DNA of 64,000 nt, from contig JAQTMR010000006.1 in the NCBI GenBank assembly GCA_028714255.1, positions 62,001-126,000 of the forward strand. The letters are read 5' to 3'. The translations under genes and the position numbers were made by a program. The notes under the pieces were generated by a model. It was not told the DNA's origin and searched no databases. It saw only the letters and a list, made by a program, of their open reading frames with translations. This document shows, piece after piece, positions 8,858-17,119 of this stretch. The stretch is from Phycisphaerae bacterium (GTDB lineage: Bacteria; Planctomycetota; Phycisphaerae; Sedimentisphaerales; Anaerobacaceae). Positions within the stretch are counted from its first letter, which is position 1. Each line of letters starts with the position of its first letter.

Positions 8858-9868
8858 CTATTCACAGCATTCACCAAGCCCTGCTCTATTCTGAAGCCAA
8901 TTATTTGCAAGCTCGGCAAAGTCGTAGAAGTCAACTTTATAATCTGTATTAATATCACCGGGCAGATTACCTCTTTCATGTCCGCGGTCGGTCAGCACAA
9001 GGCCATTGCCGTCATAATCAGGCACCCAAAGCCTGTATCCATCCTGACAAACCGTAGTCCCGGAACTTTCCTGGTCGAAAATCGCTATGATGTCGATTTG
9101 GCCGGTGGGACAACCATATCTTGTAAACCCGTCGCCGATTCCGAGTTTAACGGGGAATGTCAGGCCGTTCGCATCGGTAATTATAACTGTGCCGTCAGGC
9201 ACCCAGTTTTCCGGGTTAATATTAACATCATTTATCCTTACCAGACGAGCCTGATAGTATTCGCAACCTGTGAGCCTTGTCTGGTCGAATATATACTGGT
9301 CGCTACCGTCCTTTACCATATCGAGGGTGATGAGTTCCGGCTGGGGCAGACCGACGGCAGGTTCGAGCAATTCCACCTCGAAGTCGAATGCAGGGTCAGC
9401 TTCGTGCTGCTCGTTGACGTTAATCTTTCCCTTGTAGAATTTGTACCAGCCTGTAATTCTTACTCTGTCACCGGCGGCAAATGTGTAGCCTGTGTCAGGG
9501 TCGTGATTTATACGACACAATTCGGAAATCAATTGTTCGTCGGTATAGCTTCCCGACTGGCCGCCTACTCTGGCGTAATACTGTCCCAGATACACGGCTG
9601 TGCCAGCGTGGTCGTTGCCGTCCCCCTGTATATAGATTTGCCACTGACCACCCATATAGCCCATGGCGGGTGTGGGATTAAGAATCTCTTCGGGATTGTT
9701 CAGTATAATTCCCTCTATGATAACTTTTCCTTCGGCGTTATAAGTGCCTACCCCATCCTGGTCTACAGCCTGCAGTTGCTGGTGAGTTACCGGCGTGCAG
9801 GGGTCGTCGGCAAATGCAATCGAACTAATTGTCAACAATACGACCAATACCACATCTATTTTTTTCAT
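8858..9868 (-). CDS. Secreted protein with dockerin-like C-terminus
   Basis: The start at 9868 is chosen because AGGAG lies 8-10 bases upstream and the product then begins with a clean signal peptide (MKKIDVVLVVLLTISSIAFA). The mature part, about 316 residues, is rich in beta-strand and OB-like segments (AAGDRVRITGWYKFYKGKINV; ARLVRINDVNI), as in secreted nuclease-associated or DUF5689-like domains, but I cannot assign a family. The C-terminus carries a single EF-hand-like repeat GDINTDYKVDFYDFAELANNWL, the local dockerin-like tail. It is divergent from nikR. Confidence 0.7.
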   Translation of the reverse strand: MKKIDVVLVVLLTISSIAFADDPCTPVTHQQLQAVDQDGVGTYNAEGKVIIEGIILNNPEEILNPTPAMGYMGGQWQIYIQGDGNDHAGTAVYLGQYYARVGGQSGSYTDEQLISELCRINHDPDTGYTFAAGDRVRITGWYKFYKGKINVNEQHEADPAFDFEVELLEPAVGLPQPELITLDMVKDGSDQYIFDQTRLTGCEYYQARLVRINDVNINPENWVPDGTVIITDANGLTFPVKLGIGDGFTRYGCPTGQIDIIAIFDQESSGTTVCQDGYRLWVPDYDGNGLVLTDRGHERGNLPGDINTDYKVDFYDFAELANNWLQNRAGLGECCE

Positions 9869-9904
9869 GACTGGTTCTCCTAATAAAAAATTGCCTCTGC
9901 GTTT

Positions 9905-9962
9905 GCGCATAAAAATATAAAAATCGTGTTACCGTGCATAAGAATATGAAAATCGTGCTACC
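9905..9962. repeat. 29-bp tandem direct repeat in the divergent region upstream of nikR
   Basis: Two adjacent 29-base copies (9905-9933 and 9934-9962) share the pattern GYGCATAARAATATRAAAATCG followed by TGYTACC. Each contains an imperfect CATA-N4-TATG/A half-palindrome. They lie between the start of the dockerin-tailed gene (minus) and nikR (plus), so they are good candidates for regulator binding sites or for control of either promoter. The sequence does not match the E. coli NikR operator. Confidence 0.6.
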
Positions 9963-10022
9963 GCGCCAATAAGAAAATTTAATTATTCCAAAAAAATTTT
10001 TATCGGGTAAAATATCGCCTAA

Positions 10023-10037
10023 CCGGTCAAAAACCGG
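10023..10037. promoter_or_regulatory. Short hairpin in the nikR leader
   Basis: CCGGT-CAAAA-ACCGG forms a perfect 5-bp stem 38 bases ahead of the nikR start codon. It could be an operator half-site pair or an mRNA hairpin. The only support is the inverted repeat itself. Confidence 0.3.
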
Positions 10038-10074
10038 CAGAATCGGTTTCGCTGTTATCACGGGAGAACAAAAA

Positions 10075-10494
10075 ATGAGCCAGGTTGAGCGAATAGGGGT
10101 GTCACTGGAAGAGGAACTGCTTTCGAAGTTCGATAAGCTGATTGCCAAGCAGGGTTATCAGAGCCGGTCAGAGGCGATACGCGACCTTGTGCGCCAGCAG
10201 CTAAGCGATATGCAAGTGGGCGACCCGAAAGCAAAAGCGGTAGCTGCGGTAACTCTGGTTTATGACCATCATTCGACAAAGCTGATGGAAAAGATAACCA
10301 GCCTGCAACATTCACACCTCCTGCAAACGATTTCAGCAATGCACATTCATTTAGGAGAGCATGACTGCCTGGAGATAATTGTGCTGCGCGGGCGCGTGGG
10401 AGAAATTAAAAAGACGGCGGAAAATATAATCAGCATAAAGGGCGTCAAGCTCGGCAGAATCAACTTTGTCACTATGGAGCAGCACAACGATTAA
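10075..10494 (+). CDS. nikR: Nickel-responsive transcriptional regulator NikR
   Basis: A 139-residue protein of normal NikR length. The N-terminal ribbon-helix-helix is RIGVSLEEELLSKFDKLIAKQGYQSRSEAIRDLVR. The C-terminal ACT-like metal domain contains VYDHH, LQHSHL, SAMHIHLGEHDCLEI, covering the His, His, His and Cys ligands of the high-affinity nickel site. GGGAG lies about nine bases before the ATG. It should repress nickel uptake genes when nickel is high. No classic GTATGA-N16-TCATAC operator is seen; the nearby 29-bp repeats are the local candidates. The His-rich permease at 2 kb is a plausible regulon member, which is inference. Confidence 0.93.
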   Translation: MSQVERIGVSLEEELLSKFDKLIAKQGYQSRSEAIRDLVRQQLSDMQVGDPKAKAVAAVTLVYDHHSTKLMEKITSLQHSHLLQTISAMHIHLGEHDCLEIIVLRGRVGEIKKTAENIISIKGVKLGRINFVTMEQHND

Positions 10495-10541
10495 CGCTTG
10501 ACAAACAGCACCAATAAATGCTCTAATAGGTTCGGACTTGG

Positions 10542-10615
10542 GGGCGATTGGCTCAGTTGGTTAGAGCGCGCGGATCACACCCGCGAGGTCACAGGTTCGA
10601 GCCCTGTATCGCCCA
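10542..10615 (+). tRNA. tRNA-Val (anticodon CAC)
   Basis: The cloverleaf closes fully: acceptor GGGCGAT/ATCGCCC, D-stem GCTC/GAGC, anticodon stem CGCGG/CCGCG with loop ATCACAC giving anticodon CAC, and T-arm ACAGG-TTCGAGC-CCTGT. The discriminator is A and CCA is not encoded. Position 32 is A rather than the usual pyrimidine. It sits between nikR and the E2-like gene. Confidence 0.93.
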
Positions 10616-10635
10616 TTTTTTTGCATAAAAAGAAA

Positions 10636-11337
10636 ATGACTAAACAATCTTCGGAAAATTCGGCAAATACTCATATCCCGCTGACGCGAATCCAGAAGCT
10701 CATCGGTCAAAGGATGCTGCAATCGAAGCAGACTAAACCCTGTTTTTACATCGAGTCAAAGGCTGATGTTACCGAACTGATGGGGCTTAGGCCAAAGTTT
10801 CGGAAATCGCTGGGCGTCAGAATAACGACAGACGCTTTTTATATTCGCGCGACGGCACTGGCAGCGAAGCAGTACCAACTCGTGCTCGGCAGGATTGACA
10901 GCGATAATATTAAAATACCCGATTCAATCAACATCGGCTTTGCCGTCAATGCCCCGCAGGGCCTCGTTGTGCCGGTGATAAAGGACGCGGATAAAAAAAC
11001 ATTGGCCGAGATTGCCGAGCTTGAGCAATCGCTTATCGATAAGGGCCGCGACAACAAATTAACCTTCGAAGAAATGCAGGGCGAAACGATAGCGTTAAGC
11101 AATCTCGGCGCCTACGGCGTCGATTCTTTTCTGGCAATCGTGCCGCCTCCGACAAGCGCCGTTTTAGCGGTCGGTAATGTGAGCAGGGACATTGTTCCAA
11201 TAGACGGCAAACCAACTGAACGAAAAATAGTGACTATCTCGCTTGCCGCTGACCGCAGAGTTGTTGACGAGGTCTATGCAGCGAAATTTCTGAATACAAT
11301 CTGTGAACAGTTGCAAAATCCGCAGCAACTGGTTTGA
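10636..11337 (+). CDS. E2-like acyltransferase domain protein lacking the catalytic His
   Basis: A 233-aa protein matching the catalytic domain of 2-oxoacid dehydrogenase E2 components (IPLTRIQKLIGQRMLQSKQTKPCFYIESKADVTEL; INIGFAVNAPQGLVVPVIKDAD; SNLGAYGVDSFLAIVPPPTSAVLAVG). It has no lipoyl or E3-binding domain. The terminal active-site motif, normally DHRxxDG, reads DRRVVDE (residues 206-212), so the catalytic His is Arg and the Gly is Glu. It therefore probably does not transfer acyl groups in the usual way. No E1 or E3 gene is adjacent. The ATG at 10636 is used because an upstream open frame would run through the tRNA. Confidence 0.8.
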   Translation: MTKQSSENSANTHIPLTRIQKLIGQRMLQSKQTKPCFYIESKADVTELMGLRPKFRKSLGVRITTDAFYIRATALAAKQYQLVLGRIDSDNIKIPDSINIGFAVNAPQGLVVPVIKDADKKTLAEIAELEQSLIDKGRDNKLTFEEMQGETIALSNLGAYGVDSFLAIVPPPTSAVLAVGNVSRDIVPIDGKPTERKIVTISLAADRRVVDEVYAAKFLNTICEQLQNPQQLV

Positions 11338-11341
11338 TTTT

Positions 11342-12283
11342 TTAAGATTGCGATGGGTCGCAAGCAGGTTCTGTTTGGGCAGACTCGGATTCGCAAGGCG
11401 AGGTTTGCAAATCGGGCTGGGAGATGGATTTGATTTCAATCGGGGGTTTTTGATTTTCATCGGAGGCAGTAGGTATTTCAGGCTGTGGAGACAGTTGCAA
11501 TTGAGTACATATGGATTCGGCGATTTTTTTGTAGTCTTCGGCGCCATGACAGGAAGGCTCGTACTCGAAGATTGTTTTGCCGTAGCTTGGGGCCTCGGCT
11601 AATTTTATGTTCCTGCGGATAAAACAGGGCAGAACATGAGCATCGGCCCAGGCGCAGTTGGTTGTGCGTGCGCTATCCAGGAATTGCTCTATATCGGCCC
11701 TGACCTCATTCGGAAGCGAGGCACGGGTGTCGAACATACACAGCAAAATCCATTTAACCTTGAGGCTGGGATTTATCCTTTTATTAACAAGCTCAACGGT
11801 CTGCAGCAATTTCCCAAATCCCTGCAGAGCGAGAAAGTGCGGCTGGAGCGGAATTAAGACTTCTTCGGCCGCGGCCAGGGCGTTCAAGGTCAATAGCCCC
11901 AGCGAAGGCGGGCAATCGATGAAAACATAATCGAATTTGTCTTCAACCGCATTAAGAGCCTCGCGCAGAATGGTCTCTCTTCCGACAACACTTACAAGCT
12001 CGCTTTCTGCGCCGACGAGATTGATATTGGCCGGCAGCAGCCAAAGATTGGGACGCACAAGCAGGATTTCGTCTTCGAATTTTGTCGACTGCGTAAGAAG
12101 TCTATACGAGCCTGAATCGATGTTTTCAGGTTCCACGCCGAGGTGTATTGTAAGATGCGCCTGCGGGTCGAAGTCAAGAACAGCCACCTTCAAACCCATA
12201 GCGGCAACGGCCGCGGCGACATTTGCCACCGTCGTGGTTTTCCCTACCCCGCCCTTCTGGTTTAATACAGCGATTGTCCTCAT
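11342..12283 (-). CDS. ParA/Soj-family ATPase with Pro/Ser-rich tail
   Basis: A 313-residue deviant-Walker ATPase. MRTIAVLNQKGGVGKTTTVANVAAA contains the P-loop with the signature Lys, followed by VLDFDPQAHLTIHLG (switch I) and YVFIDCPPSLGLLTLNAL (switch II). The catalytic fold ends near residue 260 and is followed by a low-complexity tail of about 50 residues rich in Pro, Ser and Gln (PTASDENQKPPIEIKS...). No parB-like gene lies beside it, so the cargo is unknown; it may position a protein complex or chromosome region. A second ParA-like gene with a carbohydrate-binding tail is at 43.5 kb. Confidence 0.88.
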   Translation of the reverse strand: MRTIAVLNQKGGVGKTTTVANVAAAVAAMGLKVAVLDFDPQAHLTIHLGVEPENIDSGSYRLLTQSTKFEDEILLVRPNLWLLPANINLVGAESELVSVVGRETILREALNAVEDKFDYVFIDCPPSLGLLTLNALAAAEEVLIPLQPHFLALQGFGKLLQTVELVNKRINPSLKVKWILLCMFDTRASLPNEVRADIEQFLDSARTTNCAWADAHVLPCFIRRNIKLAEAPSYGKTIFEYEPSCHGAEDYKKIAESICTQLQLSPQPEIPTASDENQKPPIEIKSISQPDLQTSPCESESAQTEPACDPSQS

Positions 12284-12291
12284 ATCACTGA

Positions 12292-12717
12292 TTACACTGA
12301 TTCAAAATGATTATTATGATTTTTATTTCTTGAGTTAATCAATCTTTTATATTCAAGGGATTGCCCGCCGAAGTTAAGCAGCAATCCGATTTCAATGCCG
12401 CATGCTTTTAGATAATTTATGACCTGGAGCCGGTCGATTTCCGCAATTTCTTTTACAGCTTTCAATTCGACTATTATTTGACCATCGACAAGAAAATCGC
12501 AGGTAAACTTTTTGATAATTTCGTCGCGATAAAAAACGGGCAGGCTCTTTTGTCTTTCAAATTTTATTTTTTTCAACTCAAGTTCAACTGCCAATGCCTG
12601 CTCGTACACGCTCTCCAGAAATCCAGGACCGAGACACCTGTGCACCTCCATTGCAGAACCGATAACATTACCTGTGATTCCGCTGGCGACGTATTCGTTT
12701 TTCACTATTAATGCCAA
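12292..12717 (-). CDS. GxxExxY family protein (PDDEXK-like)
   Basis: A 141-residue protein with the family hallmark GFLESVYEQAL, followed by the nuclease-like core FTCDFLVDGQIIVELKAV (D...ELK arrangement of the PD-(D/E)xK fold). The family is very common and often multicopy in planctomycetes and other environmental bacteria; its function is unknown. The start is a TTG with GAGG eight bases upstream; a GTG four codons later is an alternative. Lies nine bases upstream of parA on the same strand. Confidence 0.85.
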   Translation of the reverse strand: MALIVKNEYVASGITGNVIGSAMEVHRCLGPGFLESVYEQALAVELELKKIKFERQKSLPVFYRDEIIKKFTCDFLVDGQIIVELKAVKEIAEIDRLQVINYLKACGIEIGLLLNFGGQSLEYKRLINSRNKNHNNHFESV

Positions 12718-12760
12718 TTCAAAAACCTCTTATCATAAAAAATTATCAGCGTAATCAAAA

Positions 12761-13201
12761 TCAATCAGCGTCATCAGCGATAATTTTCTTCAAGACAGCA
12801 TCGAGCACGCCGTTAATAAACGCCGGCGATTTGTCGGTGCTGAACTTTTTGGCAAGCTCAATGGCCTCATTTATCACAACCCTCGGCGGTATATCAGGAC
12901 AGAACTTCAACTGGTAAACCGCCAGTCTTAAAATGCACCTGTCAACCATCGAAAGGCGGGGCAACTGCCATTTTATTATCGATGCTGTTATAAGGGCGTC
13001 ACATTCAGCCGAGTTTTCCCATGCGCCTTTCGTCCATTCCGAGGCGAGTTTGCGAACCGAAGGATTGGGGTCATTTTCCATGAAGAACCGAGCCAGGCCT
13101 TCGAGCAAGTCGCGGCCCTGCACTTCGAGCTGATATAGTCCCTGCATCGCCAACTCTCTGGCCCTTGTTCTTTTGTCCACCTTCGGCCTCTCGTTAATCA
13201 A
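12761..13201 (-). CDS. nusB: Transcription antitermination protein NusB
   Basis: A 146-residue all-helical NusB. RTRARELAMQGLYQLEVQ forms helix 1 with the RNA-contacting Arg residues; the C-terminal helices contain PPRVVINEAIELAKKFSTDKSPAFINGVLDAV, the NusB family signature. It binds boxA RNA with NusE (S10) during rRNA antitermination. It lies downstream of ribH on the same strand with a 78-base gap, the widespread ribH-nusB order. Confidence 0.92.
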   Translation of the reverse strand: MINERPKVDKRTRARELAMQGLYQLEVQGRDLLEGLARFFMENDPNPSVRKLASEWTKGAWENSAECDALITASIIKWQLPRLSMVDRCILRLAVYQLKFCPDIPPRVVINEAIELAKKFSTDKSPAFINGVLDAVLKKIIADDAD

Positions 13202-13279
13202 CCATCGGATATTTTAAATTGTCAAGGAACGACTCAAATAGATTCGACCCTTCGGCACCGCTCAGGACGGACAAGCTCA

Positions 13280-13747
13280 CTATACAATCTGTTCGAGAAC
13301 GTTTGCAGTTTCCATCGCCGTCATCGCCGCGTCGGCACCGGCGTTACCCATTTTCGTACCCGCTCTTTCGACAGCCTGCTCGAGAGTGTCACAGGTCAGC
13401 ACGGCGAAAATTACCGGCACCGCTGAATCATAGCTGATTTGTCCGATGCCGCGCGATACCATTTGGGAAACGTAATCGTAGTGAGACGTCTGGCCTTTTA
13501 TGACCGCACCGATGCAAATGATGGCAGCGTATTTGCCGCTTTGAGCGAGTTTTTTCGCAGCTATGGTAATTTCGCAGGCGCCCGGAACCCATACTATGGA
13601 AATCTGCTCTTCGGATGCACCGTGTCGCTTTAGACAATCGATTGCGCCCGCGAGCAGCTTGCCGGTTATAAATTCGTTGAACCTGCTGACTACGATAGCG
13701 TAACTGCCCTTGCCGGCGGTTATTTTTCCTTTTATTTCTTTAAGCAT
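13280..13747 (-). CDS. ribH: 6,7-dimethyl-8-ribityllumazine synthase
   Basis: A 155-residue RibH. Diagnostic segments are [53 protein letters not shown] (with catalytic His of the xxHYxx motif) and [20 protein letters not shown]. It joins ribityl-aminouracil and dihydroxybutanone phosphate in riboflavin synthesis and normally forms icosahedral 60-mers or pentamers. First gene of a ribH-nusB unit. Confidence 0.95.
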   Translation of the reverse strand: MLKEIKGKITAGKGSYAIVVSRFNEFITGKLLAGAIDCLKRHGASEEQISIVWVPGACEITIAAKKLAQSGKYAAIICIGAVIKGQTSHYDYVSQMVSRGIGQISYDSAVPVIFAVLTCDTLEQAVERAGTKMGNAGADAAMTAMETANVLEQIV

Positions 13748-13793
13748 AGTTTCGCTTCTCCAACCAATATTTTTAATCTGACAAAACCGGTAC

Positions 13794-13829
13794 CGCCCCC
13801 CTTCCCGGCCCTAAAAGGCACAGGGGGCG
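13794..13829. promoter_or_regulatory. GC-rich hairpin upstream of ribH
   Basis: CGCCCCCCT and AGGGGGCG form an eight-pair stem with one bulge around a 19-base loop, 47 bases ahead of the ribH start (minus strand). There is no T-run, so it is not a simple terminator, and the conserved FMN riboswitch core is not seen. The rest of the 13748-14090 gap holds divergent promoters not individually recognised and a small GCGACT/AGTCGC hairpin at about 14046-14063 ahead of the TPR gene. Confidence 0.35.
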
Positions 13830-14090
13830 ACCACACATTATAAGACTAACAGAAGACAGATTCCAGAAAAAGACCAGTTGCGACCCTGTCTGCCTGCCGA
13901 GCCTATTCATCGTTACCGGGTTAACTTTGGTAATTATAAGAGGTTACGGGCCAAATTGCCAGTGAAATTTTTAATGCGGGCAAAGCAGGAACGTTCCGGG
14001 AAAAACTGCTAACCCGATGGGAATTTATCGCCGAAACACTTCAGGGCGACTCGTTAAGTCGCTGCGCCAAAACAATTAAACGGAGCTGCT

Positions 14091-15488
14091 ATGATTTTCG
14101 ATGATATGGAATTTGATTCTTATTCAGATGCCGAGCACAAAGCGATGAAGGCGTTCGAGCTTTATGAGGACGGCAAGATACCTCAGGCACTCACCGAGCT
14201 TGAGGCCGCCATCGAGATAAATCCCGCCAACGGCGCATGGCATTTCGACAGGGCCCTTACACTGGACACCAAGGGCGAGTTCGAAGAAGCGATAAGAGAA
14301 TACGAGATTGCTTTGCAAATAAATCCTGAGGACCTGGAGATATTAAATTCGCTGGCGGTCGATTATACCCGCACCGGCCAATACGACCGGGCAATCGAGA
14401 CCTTCGAACACATCCAGCAGTTAGACCCGGAATTCGAACCCTGCTACTGCAACCGGATAATTACTTATACCGAGATGGGCCAATACGATTTGGCCGAGCA
14501 GATGTTTTACCTCGCCCAGCAGCTGAATCCGGACTGTGCGTTATGTTATTATAATATCGGCAACAATCTTTTCGTTCGCGGCGATTACAAAAAAGCGATT
14601 CACTGCTGGAAGAAGACGGCCAAACTCGAGCCGACTCATCCGCAAATTAACTATCGAATCGCCCAGGCGTACTGGGCCGACGGCGATTACAACCGCGGGC
14701 ACGAGTATTTCTTAACCGAGCTTCGTATTAACCCCGGTGATATCGATGTTATTCTCGACTTCGGCTTGTTTCTGCTCGATATCGGCGAGGTCGACGCTGC
14801 GAAGGAAAAATTCAACAGGATACTCGAACTTATGCCGGGGTTTGCAGCGGCATTGTTTTATTTGGGAGAGGTCGCTTTTTATAAAGGCGATTACGGCCAG
14901 GCGTTAAAACTATTCAACGAAGCATTGCGAAGGGACAACAGGCTCACTGGGCCGCAGTATCGGCTGGCCGAGTACGCGATGATGAACGGCAAAAGTGAGG
15001 AAGCGAGGGGACATCTGGTTTCGGAGGTGAAACTGGCTCCGGAGGATACGGACATACTGGTTTCCATGGGGTCGATGTTTCTCGGTGTGGGTGACACCGA
15101 TTACGCGACACATTGTCTGCTAAAGGCCGTCGATATCGACTGCGCCAACGCGGACGCCTATTATTATCTCGGTCTTGTCGGGACTATGAAAGGCCGGCTC
15201 GCCGACGCCGCGGACTTTTTCGGCCACGCGCTCGATATAAGGCCGACGGACGTCCGCGTTTTGCGGGATTCGGCCGTTGTTTATCTCGGGATGGGCCGGT
15301 TAGACGAAGCAGCCGAGAGAATCAAAAAGGCGCTTGCCCTGGCGGGTGATGACCCGCAATTAAAAGCTCTCGACCGCCGGGTCAGGATGGTTCAGGCAAC
15401 CGACCGGATAGCAGATTTTCTCCGGCGGTTTCAGCCCCGGTTCATCTCAAGGCTGATATCTCGATTCCTACCGGGCCGTCGGTTCTAA
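14091..15488 (+). CDS. TPR-repeat protein, 465 aa
   Basis: Cytosolic protein built of about 11-12 tandem 34-residue tetratricopeptide repeats, e.g. HKAMKAFELYEDGKIPQAL, GAWHFDRALTLDTKGEFEEA, YYNIGNNLFVRGDYKKAIHCW, AYYYLGLVGTMKGRLADAADFF. The canonical small and large residues of each helix pair are retained. There is no signal peptide or membrane span. The last 40 residues are basic with a RRFQPRFISRLISRFLPGRRF tail, which might contact membrane lipid or nucleic acid. It is a scaffold for protein-protein contacts; its partner is not evident. GGAGCTGCT precedes the ATG. Confidence 0.85.
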   Translation: MIFDDMEFDSYSDAEHKAMKAFELYEDGKIPQALTELEAAIEINPANGAWHFDRALTLDTKGEFEEAIREYEIALQINPEDLEILNSLAVDYTRTGQYDRAIETFEHIQQLDPEFEPCYCNRIITYTEMGQYDLAEQMFYLAQQLNPDCALCYYNIGNNLFVRGDYKKAIHCWKKTAKLEPTHPQINYRIAQAYWADGDYNRGHEYFLTELRINPGDIDVILDFGLFLLDIGEVDAAKEKFNRILELMPGFAAALFYLGEVAFYKGDYGQALKLFNEALRRDNRLTGPQYRLAEYAMMNGKSEEARGHLVSEVKLAPEDTDILVSMGSMFLGVGDTDYATHCLLKAVDIDCANADAYYYLGLVGTMKGRLADAADFFGHALDIRPTDVRVLRDSAVVYLGMGRLDEAAERIKKALALAGDDPQLKALDRRVRMVQATDRIADFLRRFQPRFISRLISRFLPGRRF

Positions 15489-15647
15489 TCATTTCCGCAT
15501 ATCATACGTTTTCTTCAATCAGGATTTTTCTTACCGTAAAATTATCTTCGTTCGCGGCTGGTTTAGATTTGCCGCGATTGGCCCAAAAGCCGGTAAATTA
15601 AGAAACAATTTGCAAATTGACCCAAAATTCAGTAGTCTATTAGGCCG

Positions 15648-15730
15648 GGCCGAGTGGCGGAATGGCAGACGCTGGGGACTTAAAATCCCCTGTCCTCACG
15701 GGCGTATGGGTTCGACTCCCATCTCGGCCA
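15648..15730 (+). tRNA. tRNA-Leu (anticodon TAA)
   Basis: Class II tRNA with a long variable arm. Acceptor GGCCGAG/CTCGGCC, anticodon stem GGGGA/TCCCC with loop CTTAAAA (anticodon TAA), variable arm TGTCCTCACGGGCGT, T-arm ATGGG-TTCGACT-CCCAT, discriminator A. CCA is not encoded. Confidence 0.95.
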
Positions 15731-15785
15731 TTACCTCGTTCTCGAACGGGATGTGCGATAGCCGACAACATTACAGGAGATTAAT

Positions 15786-17117
15786 ATGGCCAAAGAAGAG
15801 CCAAAACTTATAGACGTGGAAAAACCCAATTTATACCGGGAGATGTTCCCGTATAACGAGTTTCCAAAGGTAGTATTCGACGAGCAAAAAGTCGCGTATG
15901 ACATTCCGGATAAGATATGGATAACCGATACGACTTTCCGTGACGGCCAGCAGGCCCGTCCTCCTTACACGCCGGAGCAAATCCTGCGGATATATGACTT
16001 ACTGCACAAAATAGACGGCAACACCGGCCTGATTCGGCAGTGCGAGTTCTTTCTGTATTCGGACCGAGACAGAAAAGCGGTAGAACTGTGTAAGGCACGT
16101 GGCTATAAGTTTCCCGGGATTACCGGCTGGATAAGGGCTGTTACCGCAGATTTCAGATTAGTTAAACAAATGGGACTTAGCGAAACCGGTATCCTGACCT
16201 CGGCAAGCGATTATCATATATTCCTGAAGCTTCGCAAGACGCGAAAGCAGGCGATGGATGCGTATCTCGATATTGCAAGGGCCGCGCTGGACAGCGGCGT
16301 TATCCCGCGATGTCACTTCGAGGACATCACGCGAGCCGACTACGAAGGTTTCGTGCTGCCTTTCGCAGCGGAACTGATGAAACTATCCAAGGAGTATAAC
16401 AAGCCGGTTAAAATTCGGCTCTGCGACACGCTCGGATTCGGACTGCCTTGGGCTGAAACAGCTCTGCCGAGGAGTGTACCGAAACTTATTTGCGGGCTTC
16501 GTCAAATCGGAGTGCCGTCCGAATGGCTGGAATGGCACGGCCATAATGATTTTCACAAGGGCCAGGTGGATGCTGCGACAGCGTGGCTGTACGGCTGCAG
16601 CTCCGCCAATAGCGCAATACTCGGATTCGGCGAGCGGACCGGCAATTCACCTCTGGAGGCGCTGGTCGTAGAACATGCGCAATTGAAAGGCCATACGGAC
16701 GGAGTCAACTACGCGGCGATAACAGAACTGGCGGAATACGCAAGAAAAGATTTGGGCTTCGAGATTCCGCACAATTATCCGCTCATCGGCAGAGATTTCA
16801 ACGTTACGCGGGCCGGCATTCACGCCGACGGCCTGCTGAAAAACGAGGAAATATATAACTGTTTCGATACGAAGAAACTGCTCAACCGCCCCGTCACCGT
16901 GGCGATTACCGACAAGAGCGGCGCAGCGGGTATCAAGCACTGGATAGAAGCCAGGTATGAGATTGAAATTGCCAAACATGACCCTCATATAACCGAGATA
17001 AAGACCAGAATAGACGCTGAGTATTCGGCCAACCGCGTATCGGCGATATCGGATGAAGAACTGGTCGAATGGATGCGGGAGATTTTCGGCGATGACTTGC
17101 CGCCGTTGAGAAAATAA
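15786..17117 (+). CDS. HMGL/pyruvate-carboxyltransferase family synthase (possible Re-citrate or isopropylmalate-type synthase)
   Basis: A 443-residue TIM-barrel Claisen-type condensing enzyme. IWITDTTFRDGQQARPPYT carries the metal and acid residues (D, R, D), RLCDTLGFGLPWA and EWHGHNDFHKGQVDA the second metal site (HxH), and FGERTGNSPLEA the family closing motif. It lacks the LeuA C-terminal regulatory domain. Length and motifs fit homocitrate, isopropylmalate or Re-citrate synthases; anaerobes of this kind often use Re-citrate synthase in place of the Si enzyme, but that assignment is inference. The start is ATG with GGAG eight bases upstream. The HAD gene begins two bases after its stop. 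Confidence 0.75.
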   Translation: MAKEEPKLIDVEKPNLYREMFPYNEFPKVVFDEQKVAYDIPDKIWITDTTFRDGQQARPPYTPEQILRIYDLLHKIDGNTGLIRQCEFFLYSDRDRKAVELCKARGYKFPGITGWIRAVTADFRLVKQMGLSETGILTSASDYHIFLKLRKTRKQAMDAYLDIARAALDSGVIPRCHFEDITRADYEGFVLPFAAELMKLSKEYNKPVKIRLCDTLGFGLPWAETALPRSVPKLICGLRQIGVPSEWLEWHGHNDFHKGQVDAATAWLYGCSSANSAILGFGERTGNSPLEALVVEHAQLKGHTDGVNYAAITELAEYARKDLGFEIPHNYPLIGRDFNVTRAGIHADGLLKNEEIYNCFDTKKLLNRPVTVAITDKSGAAGIKHWIEARYEIEIAKHDPHITEIKTRIDAEYSANRVSAISDEELVEWMREIFGDDLPPLRK

Positions 17118-17119
17118 AG

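Noticed and set aside
10498-10635. Extension of the E2-like frame upstream
   Set aside because: The frame crosses the tRNA-Val; the ATG at 10636 after the tRNA is the sensible start.
13748-14090. FMN riboswitch upstream of ribH
   Set aside because: None of the conserved riboswitch core sequences could be found; only a GC-rich hairpin is present.
15610-15813. 67-codon frame across tRNA-Leu
   Set aside because: It lies mostly over the tRNA and its flank; no coding support.
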